Positions 25,545-34,791 of a DNA stretch of 64,000 bases are shown here, piece after piece. Every line of letters starts with the position of its first letter. Position 1 is the first letter of the stretch. This DNA comes from Sulfitobacter sp. D7 (GTDB lineage Bacteria > Pseudomonadota > Alphaproteobacteria > Rhodobacterales > Rhodobacteraceae). The notes beneath the pieces are model-generated. The model was not told the DNA's origin, searched no databases, and worked only from the letters and a program-made list of their open reading frames with translations. The stretch is taken from NCBI RefSeq assembly GCF_003611275.1, contig NZ_CP020694.1, positions 2,604,001-2,668,000 of the forward strand, in the 5' to 3' direction. Made by a program: the position numbers and the translations under genes.

Positions 25545-26981
25545 TCAGTCTTTTTGCAACGCGCGCAGCACGCGATCCAGCGCTTGGCCCTCTTTGGAGT
25601 ATTTAGCAGGGGCGTCCTTAACAAGGTTGTAATAGGCCCCCGCGTCATAGATCTGCACCGGCAGCTTCAGGTCCTGCGCGGTCAGCCGCCCCGTGGCCGC
25701 CAACACGGAATAGGCCGCCACATAAAGGTTGGCGCGGGCCGACACGCGGGTCGATTCCGCATCCAGCAGCGATTGTTCGGCATCCAGCACATCCAATGTG
25801 GTGCGCGCGCCGAGGGTGGCTTCTTCGCGGATGCCGCGGAAAGCGATACGCGCCGCACGAATCTGCCTGTCAGAGGCCTCCAACTGCGCGCGCGCCGAGG
25901 CCAGCGTGGCATAGGCATTGCCCACTTCCTGCTCGACGTCTTGGCGCACCACATGCAGGTTCGCGCGCTGCGCGTCACGCTGCGCCATCGAACTGCGCAC
26001 GGCCGAGGACAACGCCCCGCCCTGATAGATGGTCTGCCCAACCTGCACCCCGACGCTGCCGCTGCGGGTATAGGCCTCACTGTCGAAGGTCTCGTTCAGG
26101 CCATATTGACCGTTCAACGTGATCCGAGGGGCCATGGCCGCCTCATTGGCTTCGACGCCAAGATCGGCAGCCGCCACCTGATGCTGTGCGGCGATGATCG
26201 ACGGATGGGTGCGCACAGCCAAGGCCTTGGCCGAAGCGAGATCACCCCCGATATTCGGCAGGCTCGGCGGTTGGCTGAGGTTGCCGGGCGCATGGCCCAC
26301 CGCGTTGCGATATTCCTCGACCGCGCGCAGCAGGGTGCCTTCGGCCCCGGCCAGCCCGCTGCGGGCATCGGCAAGCTGCGCTTCGGCCAAGGCCACATCG
26401 GTGCGGGTAACCTCGCCCACGTCGAAACGATCCCGCGCGGCGCGCAGTTCTTGGGTCAGCAGCCGCAAGTTGTTGTTGCGCAGCTCAACCGTTTCCGAGG
26501 CTTCGATCACGCCCATATAGGCCGCTACCGCGCGCAAAAGCACCTGCTGCTCTAGGTTCACCAAGGCCTGACGGGTGGCCAGCACGGTCTCTTTCGCGCC
26601 TTCGATCCGATAGGCACTTGCGCCGAAATCATAGAGCAACAGCTCACCAATCAGGCTGATCGACGCCTGGAGGCTTTCCGTCGACTGGGCCGGCAGCAGC
26701 GAAGAGCTGCGCGCGGTGCCGAAGCTTTGTGTAAGCCCCGCCGCCCACTGTAGCACAGGTTTCAGCGCCGACTTCGCCGTGGCCACATCCTCATCGGCGG
26801 CGCGCAGCAGCGCGCGGTTCTGGTTAAGCAGACCTGAATGCTCATAGGCCCCCACCAGCGCGTCGGCCAATGTTTCCGCCGAGGCCAGCCGCGGCAGGGC
26901 AGCGCCGCTCGCCAAAACAAGGCTCACCGGCACTGCGATGGCAAAACGTTTAAGGGTTTTCGTGAAACTATTCGCGCTCAT
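25545..26981 (-). CDS. tolC: TolC family outer-membrane efflux protein
   Basis: The 478-residue protein forms the trimeric outer-membrane duct for type I secretion and RND or ABC efflux. It has a signal peptide (residues 1-35), then the two internal repeats with TolC blocks (LADALVGAYEHSGLLNQNRALLRAADEDV and, in the second half, ALAVRTHPSIIAAQHQVAAA) and long coiled-coil helices. It lies 123 bp after pcm and ahead of the PopZ-like gene, an order often seen in Rhodobacterales. It could serve the RND pump at 50-54 kb, but it is not co-located with it. Confidence 0.9.
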   Translation of the reverse strand: MSANSFTKTLKRFAIAVPVSLVLASGAALPRLASAETLADALVGAYEHSGLLNQNRALLRAADEDVATAKSALKPVLQWAAGLTQSFGTARSSSLLPAQSTESLQASISLIGELLLYDFGASAYRIEGAKETVLATRQALVNLEQQVLLRAVAAYMGVIEASETVELRNNNLRLLTQELRAARDRFDVGEVTRTDVALAEAQLADARSGLAGAEGTLLRAVEEYRNAVGHAPGNLSQPPSLPNIGGDLASAKALAVRTHPSIIAAQHQVAAADLGVEANEAAMAPRITLNGQYGLNETFDSEAYTRSGSVGVQVGQTIYQGGALSSAVRSSMAQRDAQRANLHVVRQDVEQEVGNAYATLASARAQLEASDRQIRAARIAFRGIREEATLGARTTLDVLDAEQSLLDAESTRVSARANLYVAAYSVLAATGRLTAQDLKLPVQIYDAGAYYNLVKDAPAKYSKEGQALDRVLRALQKD

Positions 26982-27104
26982 GGCTCAATGCCCCTGAATG
27001 GCTTTTTTAGACCTTTTAGACCGGCCCATGGGCCGATCGGGACGGGTGCCCCTACCCTGAAAGCGATGCGGCGCGCGATCCGGATCAGCGCGCCATCATC
27101 CCGC

Positions 27105-27758
27105 TTACAGCTGGAATTCTACCTGACGTTCAAAGCCACGCAGCACCGGCGCACCGGCGTTAAATTCGGGCCGCCAGGACACCTGACCCCCGCGTTTATA
27201 GCCCACGCGTACTTCGCCCAGACCCCGATCCATAAAGAGACAAGCAATACGCCCGCCCTCTTTCACCTGCTCCAACAAGGCTTCGGGCACGTCGCCCACC
27301 GCCCCTTGAATGATCACAACGTCATAGGGACCATGCTGCGGCGCGCCTTCGGTCAGCGGGGCGACATGCACGATCACATTGTCCGCTCCGGCCTGCGCAA
27401 GCGCCTCCTGCGCCTCGGCGGCCATCGCCTCATCTTCTTCGACGGCGACGACGGCCTCGGCCATATGGGCGATGACGGCGCTGGAGTAGCCCATGGCGCA
27501 GCCGATATCGAGCACCAGTTCGTCGTTCGTGATGTCGAGGTGATCAAGCATCTTGGCCAATGTCCGCGGATCAAGCAGCACCCGGTCCTGACCGAGATCG
27601 AGATTCTCACCCAGATAGGCGGCCTCGCGCTGCGCGGCAGGCACGAAGTCTTCGCGCTGCACGGTCAACATCGCGTCGATGATTGGAAACTTGGTCACAT
27701 CCGAAGGGCGGACCTGCGTATCTACCATGGTTACGCGGCGGGCGGCGAAATCACTCAT
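27105..27758 (-). CDS. pcm: Protein-L-isoaspartate O-methyltransferase family protein
   Basis: The 217-residue protein has the PIMT layout: N-terminal MVDTQVRPSDVTKFPIIDAM, a SAM-binding loop LDIGCAMGYSSAVIAHMAEAVVAVEEDE, and a C-terminal beta-rich cap. It would methylate isoaspartyl residues and start their repair. The glycine motif is of the D-x-G-x-x-x-G type, slightly unlike the E-x-G of classical Pcm, as is common in this alphaproteobacterial group. It is transcribed toward tolC and is probably the first gene of the pcm-tolC-popZ-like unit. Confidence 0.82.
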   Translation of the reverse strand: MSDFAARRVTMVDTQVRPSDVTKFPIIDAMLTVQREDFVPAAQREAAYLGENLDLGQDRVLLDPRTLAKMLDHLDITNDELVLDIGCAMGYSSAVIAHMAEAVVAVEEDEAMAAEAQEALAQAGADNVIVHVAPLTEGAPQHGPYDVVIIQGAVGDVPEALLEQVKEGGRIACLFMDRGLGEVRVGYKRGGQVSWRPEFNAGAPVLRGFERQVEFQL

Positions 27759-27855
27759 CAGCTAAACTCATTCGTTCAGGGTGTCTGAAGAGTGATGTGC
27801 CACATTGCCGGGCCAGCGGCAACGCCCTGACCGCATTTTCACACGCATATGGGTC

Positions 27856-27883
27856 TTGCGGCCTTCCTCGTGATCCGTTAGCA
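27856..27883 (+). promoter_or_regulatory. Possible tRNA-Cys promoter
   Basis: TTGCGG (27856-27861) and TTAGCA (27878-27883) are separated by 16 bases and end 19 bp before the tRNA. The match is weak. Confidence 0.35.
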
Positions 27884-27901
27884 GTGCGCCAACCACCGGT
27901 C

Positions 27902-27975
27902 GGCGAGTTGGCGGAGTGGTTACGCAGCGGATTGCAAATCCGTGTACACCGGTTCGATTCCGGTACTCGCCTCCA
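27902..27975 (+). tRNA. tRNA-Cys (anticodon GCA)
   Basis: The plus strand folds as a tRNA: acceptor GGCGAGU with ACUCGCC, anticodon stem CGGAU/AUCCG around loop UGCAA containing GCA, T arm CCGGUUCGAUUCCGG. CCA is encoded at 27973-27975. A T-rich stretch follows at 27976-27990. Confidence 0.97.
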
Positions 27976-28086
27976 TTTTATTTTTATGTATACCCGGTTG
28001 TTTTTGCCCCTTTGGGGACGCTGAGTTAGCCGAAAGCGGCCCTTAACGTCTGCAGGCGAGCCCCCCAAAAAAATGGCGTCTTTCCC

Positions 28087-28452
28087 CTAATATGTGATGC
28101 CGGCCGCGACACAGTCCCTCGCAGCTACGTGAGAGAGGTCCGGCAGTTCGCCCGTCCCGTTACCTGAAGCAAGGCGGTCTACTGCAATGCCGGGGGAGCT
28201 GGCGAAAGGCTTTGGCTGTCCTGCACCAGCTTCCTTATTGCCCTCCTCATCATCTCTTGAAAGCCCGGCGATTTTTGCTGCCTCAACCTCTGCCTGCAGG
28301 CCAGCACAATGCTCTACGATCGCAACCATGACAGCGCGGTCATCGGTATTGTATTCCACTTCGCCAAGATAGAGCGGTTCCGCCATCGCCGCGCGCGAGA
28401 AGCACAGCGCAAGGCTCAATGTCGCGACAAGCGACGGCTCGGCATTTCTCAT
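28087..28452 (-). CDS. Small exported hypothetical protein
   Basis: The 121-residue product has a signal peptide (residues 1-24, ending SRAAMA) followed by a short domain with two cysteines (EHCAGLQAE and ARDCVAAG) that could form a disulfide. I do not recognise it. It is the last gene of the sugar-dehydrogenase-like operon, 10 bp after the cytochrome, with GAGGGTG ahead of its start. A small periplasmic accessory role is possible. No internal repeat or catalytic motif is visible. Confidence 0.6.
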   Translation of the reverse strand: MRNAEPSLVATLSLALCFSRAAMAEPLYLGEVEYNTDDRAVMVAIVEHCAGLQAEVEAAKIAGLSRDDEEGNKEAGAGQPKPFASSPGIAVDRLASGNGTGELPDLSHVAARDCVAAGITY

Positions 28453-28462
28453 CGGGTCACCC

Positions 28463-29686
28463 TCAATATTCCTCAGCTAGATATTCGCGCATCTCGGCCA
28501 CGGCCTCAGCAGAGACCGCGCCGCTCTGACGGTCCCCGGTATTGCGCAGGTAGGTCAGCAAGTCGGCGATCTGCGCGTCGGTGAGTTTCCACGCGAAGGG
28601 TGGCATGGCCAGCATGCTGGGGATCGTTTCGGTCGGCTGGGCGCGGGCGCCGCCGAGGATGACACGGATCGCTGTCGAAGGATCCTTGGCGTGTAGTTTG
28701 TTCGACGTGCTGAGCGGGGCGAAGAAATAGGGCACGCCCGAGGCATCGGCCACGTGGCAGGCGGCGCAATTGTCGAAGTAAAGCCCTTCCCCGGCCTCCA
28801 TTCGCGCCGTCTCGGGGGCCTCTTCCGACGCGCGCGCCGTGTCGTCGAGGGTTTTGAGATAGGTGGCGACGGACCGCAGGTCTTTCCCTTCCAGAAACTG
28901 GGTCGAGATCGAAACAACCTCCCCCATGCGCTGCATCGGGGCGGTGTGTTTGGCGCGTCCGTATTTCAGGAACTCGAAGATGTCGTCCTCGCTCCAATGC
29001 GCAATGCCGCCATTCTCACCGCCGCGGATGTTCGGGGCGAACCAATTCTCCAGCGTACCGCCGCGCAGGTATTCATCATCTTTGCTGGCACCGAGGATGT
29101 TCTTGCCGGTGTGACAGCCGCCACAGTGCAGCGGCCCGTCAACGAGGAAACGGCCACGGTTCCATGCCTCGGAGCGATCCGGGTCGGTCACAAATTCCTC
29201 GTCCTCGAAGAACAACAGCTTCCAGCCGCTCACCGACATGCGGATGTTAAGCGGAAACGGCAGATCGTTTTCCTCTTCCTCCACATGCACCGGTTCGAGC
29301 GATTGCAGATAGGCAAAGATCGCATCGGTCTGCTGCCGGGTCATCAGGGTGAAATAGGGATAGGGCATCGCGGGGTAGAGGTGCCGCCCCTCGTCGTCGA
29401 TCCCCTCGTTCAACGCATTGTAGAAATCCTCGCGCGACCAGCGGCCCAGCCCGGTCTCGTCATCCGGGGTGAGGTTGGCGGAATAGATCGTGCCGAAGGG
29501 CGTCTTCAGCGCCCTGCCCCCGGCAAAGGGAATGCCGTCGTTGTCGATATCCGTGTGGCAGGCTTTGCAGTCGCCCGCCTGCGTCAGGTAGCGGCCCCGC
29601 TCCACTTCGGAGGAGGCAAGCTCCTGCGCCTCAGCCGGGACAAGGCTCGCGCCGCAGAGGGCGGTGATCAGGGCCAGCCGCTTCAT
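28463..29686 (-). CDS. Tri-haem cytochrome c subunit of GMC dehydrogenase
   Basis: The 407-residue product has a signal peptide (MKRLALITALCGASLVPAEA) and three haem-binding CxxCH motifs: CKACH (Cys40, Cys43, His44), CGGCH mid-protein and CAACH in the C-terminal third, each in a 'cytochrome c family' domain. This is the triple-haem arrangement of membrane-bound gluconate, sorbitol and alcohol dehydrogenase cytochromes, which pass electrons to ubiquinone. Its start overlaps the stop of the GMC oxidoreductase by 4 bases. The longer upstream frame was rejected because it lacks a signal peptide. Confidence 0.92.
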   Translation of the reverse strand: MKRLALITALCGASLVPAEAQELASSEVERGRYLTQAGDCKACHTDIDNDGIPFAGGRALKTPFGTIYSANLTPDDETGLGRWSREDFYNALNEGIDDEGRHLYPAMPYPYFTLMTRQQTDAIFAYLQSLEPVHVEEEENDLPFPLNIRMSVSGWKLLFFEDEEFVTDPDRSEAWNRGRFLVDGPLHCGGCHTGKNILGASKDDEYLRGGTLENWFAPNIRGGENGGIAHWSEDDIFEFLKYGRAKHTAPMQRMGEVVSISTQFLEGKDLRSVATYLKTLDDTARASEEAPETARMEAGEGLYFDNCAACHVADASGVPYFFAPLSTSNKLHAKDPSTAIRVILGGARAQPTETIPSMLAMPPFAWKLTDAQIADLLTYLRNTGDRQSGAVSAEAVAEMREYLAEEY

Positions 29687-31443
29687 GCCTGCACCAGCGG
29701 GCCGGGATCGGCCATATATTGATCGATGATCGCCGCGACCGACCAATAGGCCAGCGCCGCCACGGTGCCGGTCGGGTTGTAGCCCGCGTTTTGGGGAAAC
29801 AGCCCTGCCCCGGCGACGAAGAGGTTGTGCAGGTCCCAACTCTGACAATAGCGGTTGCAGACGCTCATCTGCGGGTCGGTCCCCATGATCGTGCCGCCGG
29901 TGTTATGCGTGGTTTGATAGGGCATCGAGTCGTAGGATCCCTTGCGCTCGGCCACGTTGACTTCACGGCCGCCCATGCCTCGGGCAATCTCTTCGGCCAC
30001 CGGGGTGAGATGGGCAGTCAGCCGGCGGTCGTTCAGCGTGAAATCATAGGTCATGCGCAAGAGCGGCCTGCCATGTCGGTCGGTATAGGTGGGATCAAGA
30101 TCGAGGTAATTGCTGCGATGCGCCATCGAGGCGCCGTGCACGCCCACGTTGGTGGTCTTGAGGAAATTGGCCCGGACCGACTGTTTCCATTCACTGCCCC
30201 AGCCCGGCACGCCCTCAGGCACCGGATGGCTTTCGATGGGCCGCGCGTTGGTGGTATAGCAGGCGATATAGCCGCCCCCGATAAAGCCCAGCCCGGAATG
30301 GTCGAAATTGTCGCCATTGTATTCATCCACCGCCATGCCGAGCGCGCCCGCGCCGACAAAGCCGTTGGTATATTCCTCATCGTAAAAGACCGTCGCGCCG
30401 GACATCACCTGATAGCAGTAGTTCTTGCCCACCACGCCTTCACCGGTCTGCGGATCATAGGGCGTGCCGATATCGGACAAGAGCATCAGCCGGGCGTTCT
30501 CAAGCGGGTAAGCACAGAGCACCACGACCTCGGCGGGCTGGAAGAATTCCTCGCCGCTGGTGTCGACGTATGTGACGCCAGTGGTGCGGGTGTCATCGGG
30601 GGATTTCTCGACCGAGAGCACTTCGGAATCCGTGCGTAGGGTGAAATTCTCCCGCTTCATCAAAACCGGGATAATCGTGGTCTGCGGCGAGGATTTGGAA
30701 TAGTTGCCGCAGCCGTGTTTCTCGCAAAAGCCACAATAGGTGCAGGGGGCCAGCTGCATCCCCAGCGGATTGACATAGGCGCGCGACATATTGGCCGAGG
30801 GCACGGGGAAAGGGTTCAACCCCATATCCCGCGCCGAAGCCTCGAACCGGTCCTGCGAAAAGGTCATCTGCATCGGCGGATTGGGGTAGTCATCGCTGCG
30901 CGGCCCCTCGAAAGGGTTGCCGCCCTCACGGATGTCACCCCGCAGGTTGCCCGCCGTGCCGGAGATGCCGCAGATCTTCTCGAAATAGTCGAAATGCGGC
31001 TCCAACTCGTCATAGGTGACGCCGTAGTCCTGCACCGTCATCCCCTCGGGCAGCGGGCCATAGCGTTCCTCGTTATGGCTTTTCGCGACGAAATCCGATG
31101 GCAGGAAACGGTAAGTCTGGCCGTTCCAATGCACGCCCGAGCCGCCCACTCCGTTGCCCGGCAGGAAGGACCCCCAGTGCCGCATCGGCAGCGCCGTCTG
31201 TGCGCCGTTGTTGCGGAAAGTGACGGTGGATTGCGAGGCTTCCTGGAACATGCCGTGGCGCCAGTAATAGCGCAGTTCGTCCTGCGCGAAGGTGGTGGCG
31301 AAATCCGTGGGCGTGTCGCGCCACGGGCCGCGTTCCAGCGCCAGCACCTCCATCCCGGCGGCGGTCAGCTTCTCGGCGTAGATCGCCCCGGTCCAGCCGA
31401 AACCGACCAGAACCACGTCGACCTTTGGAAGCTGCTTCGTCAT
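29683..31443 (-). CDS. GMC family FAD-dependent dehydrogenase, gluconate 2-dehydrogenase-like
   Basis: The 586-residue flavoprotein starts with a Rossmann FAD motif (VDVVLVGFGWTGAIYAEKL) and has the GMC C-terminal region, with HNTGGTIMGTDPQMSVCN and NAGYNPTGTVAALAY. A cysteine-rich segment (LAPCTYCGFCEKHGCGNYSKS) is a marker of the gluconate and 2-keto-gluconate dehydrogenase large subunit subfamily. It likely oxidises a sugar acid, polyol or alcohol in the periplasm, exported with the Tat-tagged small subunit because it has no signal of its own. The substrate is not predictable from sequence alone. Confidence 0.9.
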   Translation of the reverse strand: MTKQLPKVDVVLVGFGWTGAIYAEKLTAAGMEVLALERGPWRDTPTDFATTFAQDELRYYWRHGMFQEASQSTVTFRNNGAQTALPMRHWGSFLPGNGVGGSGVHWNGQTYRFLPSDFVAKSHNEERYGPLPEGMTVQDYGVTYDELEPHFDYFEKICGISGTAGNLRGDIREGGNPFEGPRSDDYPNPPMQMTFSQDRFEASARDMGLNPFPVPSANMSRAYVNPLGMQLAPCTYCGFCEKHGCGNYSKSSPQTTIIPVLMKRENFTLRTDSEVLSVEKSPDDTRTTGVTYVDTSGEEFFQPAEVVVLCAYPLENARLMLLSDIGTPYDPQTGEGVVGKNYCYQVMSGATVFYDEEYTNGFVGAGALGMAVDEYNGDNFDHSGLGFIGGGYIACYTTNARPIESHPVPEGVPGWGSEWKQSVRANFLKTTNVGVHGASMAHRSNYLDLDPTYTDRHGRPLLRMTYDFTLNDRRLTAHLTPVAEEIARGMGGREVNVAERKGSYDSMPYQTTHNTGGTIMGTDPQMSVCNRYCQSWDLHNLFVAGAGLFPQNAGYNPTGTVAALAYWSVAAIIDQYMADPGPLVQA

Positions 31444-31459
31444 CGTGTCACCTCGTGTC

Positions 31460-32200
31460 TTATTCAGAGCTGTTCCAGCCGGGACGGCCCATTAGGCTGA
31501 CCGGCGGCAGATCAATGCGCGCGCCGTTGTGGCCCACGAAATCGCGGTAATCATAGCGGGTGCCGGGGAAGCCGACGTAGTGCCACGCCACCATGTCCCG
31601 GTTGCCGCCGTAGATCGGATCGGCGAAATAGCCTTCGATGGTGTTTTTCAGGATCAGGTCAAAGAACGCCTTGGCCGAGACCGGGTCGAAGGTGATTTCC
31701 TCGTCGTCCATACCTTTGAGGATCTCGTCCTGTTGCGCCGCGCTCAGCGCGGCAAAACCCGCTTCCTGCTGTGCGCGGCAATAGGCGTCAAGTTCGGCAA
31801 GCGCGTGGCGGTAGAGCTCTGCCGGGGGGTGCTCGCTTTGATAGCCTTGGGTCGCCGTGCCTTCGAGGAAGGGGCCCTTCATGTACCAATGCTGCCCACG
31901 GCCATAGAACCCCGCCATCTGCCGGTCGAGGAAGGTGATCACATCAGCCTCAACCGCCCCCGGCCCGTCCCCATCCGAGGGGATCAGCCGCGCGCAGATC
32001 GCGGCGACGGCCTCGCGTTCATCGGGGGTAAAGAACCGATCCTCTTGGGTGCCGTAATACGGCGGCTGGCCCTTCAGGGGCTCCCAAGGCATCCCCTCGC
32101 CCCGGCCATAGATCGCGCCGAAGACAGCCGAAGGGGCGGCGATGGCGGTGCCGCCGAACAGCAGGGATTTCAGAATTTTGCGGCGCGTCGGAAAAGACAA
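31460..32200 (-). CDS. Gluconate 2-dehydrogenase subunit 3-like (small, Tat-exported) subunit
   Basis: The 246-residue protein starts at a TTG (32198-32200) with GGAGGGG 5 bases ahead, so the unusual start is well supported. It carries a Tat-like signal (TRRKILKSLLFGGTAIAAPS) and the family body with FFTPDEREAVAAICARLIPSD and a C-terminal VGFPGTRYDYRDFVG. Subunit 3 carries the flavoprotein partner through the Tat system and stabilises the complex. It is the first gene of the operon, divergent from ctaG. Confidence 0.85.
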   Translation of the reverse strand: MSFPTRRKILKSLLFGGTAIAAPSAVFGAIYGRGEGMPWEPLKGQPPYYGTQEDRFFTPDEREAVAAICARLIPSDGDGPGAVEADVITFLDRQMAGFYGRGQHWYMKGPFLEGTATQGYQSEHPPAELYRHALAELDAYCRAQQEAGFAALSAAQQDEILKGMDDEEITFDPVSAKAFFDLILKNTIEGYFADPIYGGNRDMVAWHYVGFPGTRYDYRDFVGHNGARIDLPPVSLMGRPGWNSSE

Positions 32201-32390
32201 GTGACCCCTCCAAGTGATGCATGTAGCCTCGGGGCGTAATGCGCCCTGTGGTAGAAGCTGGATCGCTTTTACCGCGGGTCAAGGAAAATTGATCGGGCTG
32301 AGGGGAAACCCAACCGCGCCTCAATTCGTTTGGAACGATGTGCCCGCGCGCAGCGTTCCTCTTAAGGAACGACCGAAGGGAAAATAGACC

Positions 32391-33110
32391 TTGCTCAGCG
32401 ATGCTTGGATCCGAACCTATTGTGGACCGGCACCGGGGCCGGAGGATTTTTGGTTTCGCTGGAACTTCGATCCGCTCCTTCTCGCCGCTCTGTCCCTGCT
32501 CTTCTTCGTTGTCCTGCGCGCGCGCAGCTGCCACGGATTGGCTGCCGTGGGCGTTCTGGTGCTGGCCTTCGTCTCGCCCCTCTGTGCGCTTTCCTCGGCT
32601 CTGTTTTCGGCGCGGGTGGTGCATCACGTGCTGCTCGTCGCCGTGGCTGCGCCGCTGCTGGCCCGCGCATGGCCCTCGCGGCGGGCGGGTGGTGCGATGG
32701 CGGCCTTTGCGGTCTCGACCGTGGTGCTTTGGGGCTGGCATCTGCCGGTGGCCTATGACCTCGCGCTCTCGCATGTCGGGGTGTACTGGCTGATGCAGAT
32801 TAGCCTGCTCGGCGCTGCCTTATGGTTCTGGCGCGCTGTCTTTTCCCCCGGCTGCACACCTGTCGAGGCGCTGACCCTGCTCATCGCCGGTTTTGCCCAG
32901 ATGGGTCTTTTGGGGGCGATCCTGACCTTCGCGCCCGAGGCTCTTTATGCCGCCCATGCCGTTGCCCCCATGGACTGGGGCTTCTCGCCGCTGGCCGACC
33001 AGCAGCTTGGCGGCATCCTGATGTGGGTGCCCGCGGGACTGCCCTATGCGGTCGTCGCCGGGGCCGTGGCACGGCGCGGATGGGCGACCCTGCGGGCGGG
33101 CAGCGCGTGA
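32391..33110 (+). CDS. CtaG-type (caa3_CtaG) cytochrome oxidase assembly protein
   Basis: The 239-residue membrane protein has about six helices and the family blocks FSARVVHHVLLVAVAAPLLA, VVLWGWHLPVAYD and the C-terminal LADQQLGGILMWVPAGLPY. Members help assemble caa3-type terminal oxidases, probably by copper delivery; the histidines HH and HLP are the likely sites. It is the first gene of a short plus-strand set that includes a CopD-like protein and leads to the oxidase genes. Confidence 0.85.
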   Translation: MLSDAWIRTYCGPAPGPEDFWFRWNFDPLLLAALSLLFFVVLRARSCHGLAAVGVLVLAFVSPLCALSSALFSARVVHHVLLVAVAAPLLARAWPSRRAGGAMAAFAVSTVVLWGWHLPVAYDLALSHVGVYWLMQISLLGAALWFWRAVFSPGCTPVEALTLLIAGFAQMGLLGAILTFAPEALYAAHAVAPMDWGFSPLADQQLGGILMWVPAGLPYAVVAGAVARRGWATLRAGSA

Positions 33111-33619
33111 GCGGCTGGTTCCCGGTTCTCATCACGCTCTTCAAAGGCGTGCATATCGCCGCGCTCATCCTGTGGTGCGCCGGGCTGCTCGCCCTGCCCT
33201 TGATGCTGTCGCGCCATGATCCCGCTGGCACGGCGGCAGAATACAGTCGCATCCGCCGCGCCACTCATACGACCTATGCCATCCTCGTCACCCCCGCTGC
33301 CGTCGTGGCGGTGGTGGCAGGCACATGGCTGATCTTCTTTCGCGAGGCTTTCGTCCCTTGGCTCTATGCCAAGCTGCTGTTTGTCGCGGCGCTTGCCGCC
33401 GCCCATGCTTGGATTGGGCATCTGGTGGTGCAGGTGGCCGAGAAGCCAGAGAAACACCGCCTGCCCCGATCCTATCTGCCGATCACTGCCGTCGGCCTCC
33501 CCGTCATCGCGATCCTCATGCTGGTTTTAGGCAAGCCCGACCTCTGGGACTTCCCCCTGCCCGGCTGGCTGCTTGAACCGCGGGGCGGTCAATTGCCCTT
33601 CGACGTGCCCAAACGATAA
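33107..33619 (+). CDS. CopD-like four-helix membrane protein
   Basis: The 170-residue protein starts at a GTG (33107) that overlaps the ctaG-like stop by 4 bases. It has four membrane helices with histidines in the first and third (FKGVHIAALILWCAGL, ARTHTTYAILV-like and AHAWIGHLVVQVAEK), as in copper resistance CopD and related transport proteins. A role in copper handling for the oxidase is plausible. Its 3' end overlaps the end of the convergent DUF2231 gene by 31 bp. Confidence 0.7.
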   Translation: MSGWFPVLITLFKGVHIAALILWCAGLLALPLMLSRHDPAGTAAEYSRIRRATHTTYAILVTPAAVVAVVAGTWLIFFREAFVPWLYAKLLFVAALAAAHAWIGHLVVQVAEKPEKHRLPRSYLPITAVGLPVIAILMLVLGKPDLWDFPLPGWLLEPRGGQLPFDVPKR

Positions 33620-34104
33620 TCAAAGACCAATTTGCCCCCATGCCAACCCGTGAACCCCACCATCACCGCGCCCAGCCCCGACAGGAGGATGCCGTAAGGC
33701 AGCACCGCCGCCTCATAGCCATAGAGCCGGTGGCCCCAATTTGCGCCCAAGACCGACAGCAAGGTCACGGCGATGATCGCATGGGTCCAAGCGGCAGCGC
33801 GGGAGCGGATGCCGCTCACCAGCAAGAGTTCAGCAGCGCCGGAAAATCCCGCCAGCACGCCAAAGAAGAACGCCGTCCCCGCCGCCCAGAGGGCCGCCCG
33901 CGCCCAAAAGGCATCGCCGGTCCACCAATAGAGCAGATCGGCCCCCAGCAAGCAGAAGGACAGCGCGATGGGAAAGGCCACGCTCATGGCGTGGATCGGG
34001 TGGCCCTCAAGCGCGATGCGGGTCTCGGTCTCTTCATAGCCGGGCTGAGAGGCGATCGGGTCGATCAACCGGTCCTCGCCCGTCTCATTGCTTTGCTCGC
34101 TCAT
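33589..34104 (-). CDS. DUF2231 membrane protein
   Basis: The 171-residue protein has an acidic N-terminus and four predicted helices, with the DUF2231 motif EGHPIHAMSVAFPIALSFCLLGADLLYW containing the conserved HPIH. Function is unknown, but such proteins often sit beside redox genes. It is transcribed opposite to the surrounding oxidase genes and is divergent from subunit II across 21 bp. The HPIH motif may bind haem or metal; that is inference. Confidence 0.85.
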   Translation of the reverse strand: MSEQSNETGEDRLIDPIASQPGYEETETRIALEGHPIHAMSVAFPIALSFCLLGADLLYWWTGDAFWARAALWAAGTAFFFGVLAGFSGAAELLLVSGIRSRAAAWTHAIIAVTLLSVLGANWGHRLYGYEAAVLPYGILLSGLGAVMVGFTGWHGGKLVFDYRLGTSKGN

Positions 34105-34125
34105 CGGGGCAGGCTCCTTCGGGGG

Positions 34126-34791
34126 GTGATTGCAGGGACAACGTGCGGTGTGCTGATTGGTTGCAGCGGCGATCTGTCGGTGGTCGATCCGGCGGGCCCG
34201 GCGGCGCGCGCCATCGCGACGCTCTGGTGGGTGATGTTCATCGGCGCGGGGCTGATCCTCGCGCTGGTGGCGGCACTGGTGATCGGCGCTTTCAGGACAC
34301 CCCGGCAGGCGGAGAATGCCACGCGGGATGAAAAGGTCTGGATCATCGGTTTGGGCCTATGTTTCTCCATCGCGGTCCTCGCGGCCCTGCTGGCCTATGG
34401 TCTGGTCACCGGCGAGCGGCTGATGCCCCGCGCCGCGGCGGATGTGGTGCGGGTCGAGGCCGAGGCCCGGCAATGGGCCTGGCGCTTTTCCTATGACGAC
34501 CGCCCCGGCCATGTCACCGAGAACCTGCTGCACATCCCCGCCGGGCGGCCCGTCGATGTGGCGATCACCAGCCGGGATGTGGTGCACAGCTTTTGGGTGC
34601 CGCGTCTGGCTGGAAAGCTGGACGCCATTCCCGGTCATGTCAACGTGCTGCGGATCGAGGCCGATGCCCCCGGCACCTACAAGGGCCTGACCGCCGAGTA
34701 CAACGGCGAGGGCTACAGCCGCCATACCTTCTCGGTTGAGGCCCATGACCCGGCGGGCTGGGCCGCCTTTACCGCGAAGGAGACGCCATGA
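34126..34791 (+). CDS. Terminal oxidase subunit II lacking the CuA site
   Basis: The 221-residue protein has a lipoprotein-like N-terminus ending Leu-Ile-Gly-Cys13, two membrane helices (residues 32-55 and 71-93) and a periplasmic cupredoxin domain from about residue 105 (RVEAEARQWAWRFSYDD, DVVHSFWVPRLAGKLDAIPG). In the CuA loop the expected GxCSxxCGxxH is replaced by GLTAEYNGEGY (Thr189, Asn193, Tyr197), as in quinol oxidases. It is therefore more likely a ubiquinol oxidase subunit than a cytochrome c oxidase subunit. The start is uncertain: GTG 34126 gives a very short lipid signal, while TTG at 34093 would add a basic n-region. Confidence 0.8.
   Translation: MIAGTTCGVLIGCSGDLSVVDPAGPAARAIATLWWVMFIGAGLILALVAALVIGAFRTPRQAENATRDEKVWIIGLGLCFSIAVLAALLAYGLVTGERLMPRAAADVVRVEAEARQWAWRFSYDDRPGHVTENLLHIPAGRPVDVAITSRDVVHSFWVPRLAGKLDAIPGHVNVLRIEADAPGTYKGLTAEYNGEGYSRHTFSVEAHDPAGWAAFTAKETP

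Noticed and set aside
33640..34126. Upstream in-frame extension of oxidase subunit II to 383 residues
   Set aside because: The extension runs antisense through DUF2231 and lacks oxidase features; the lipid-signal start near 34093-34126 is far more likely.
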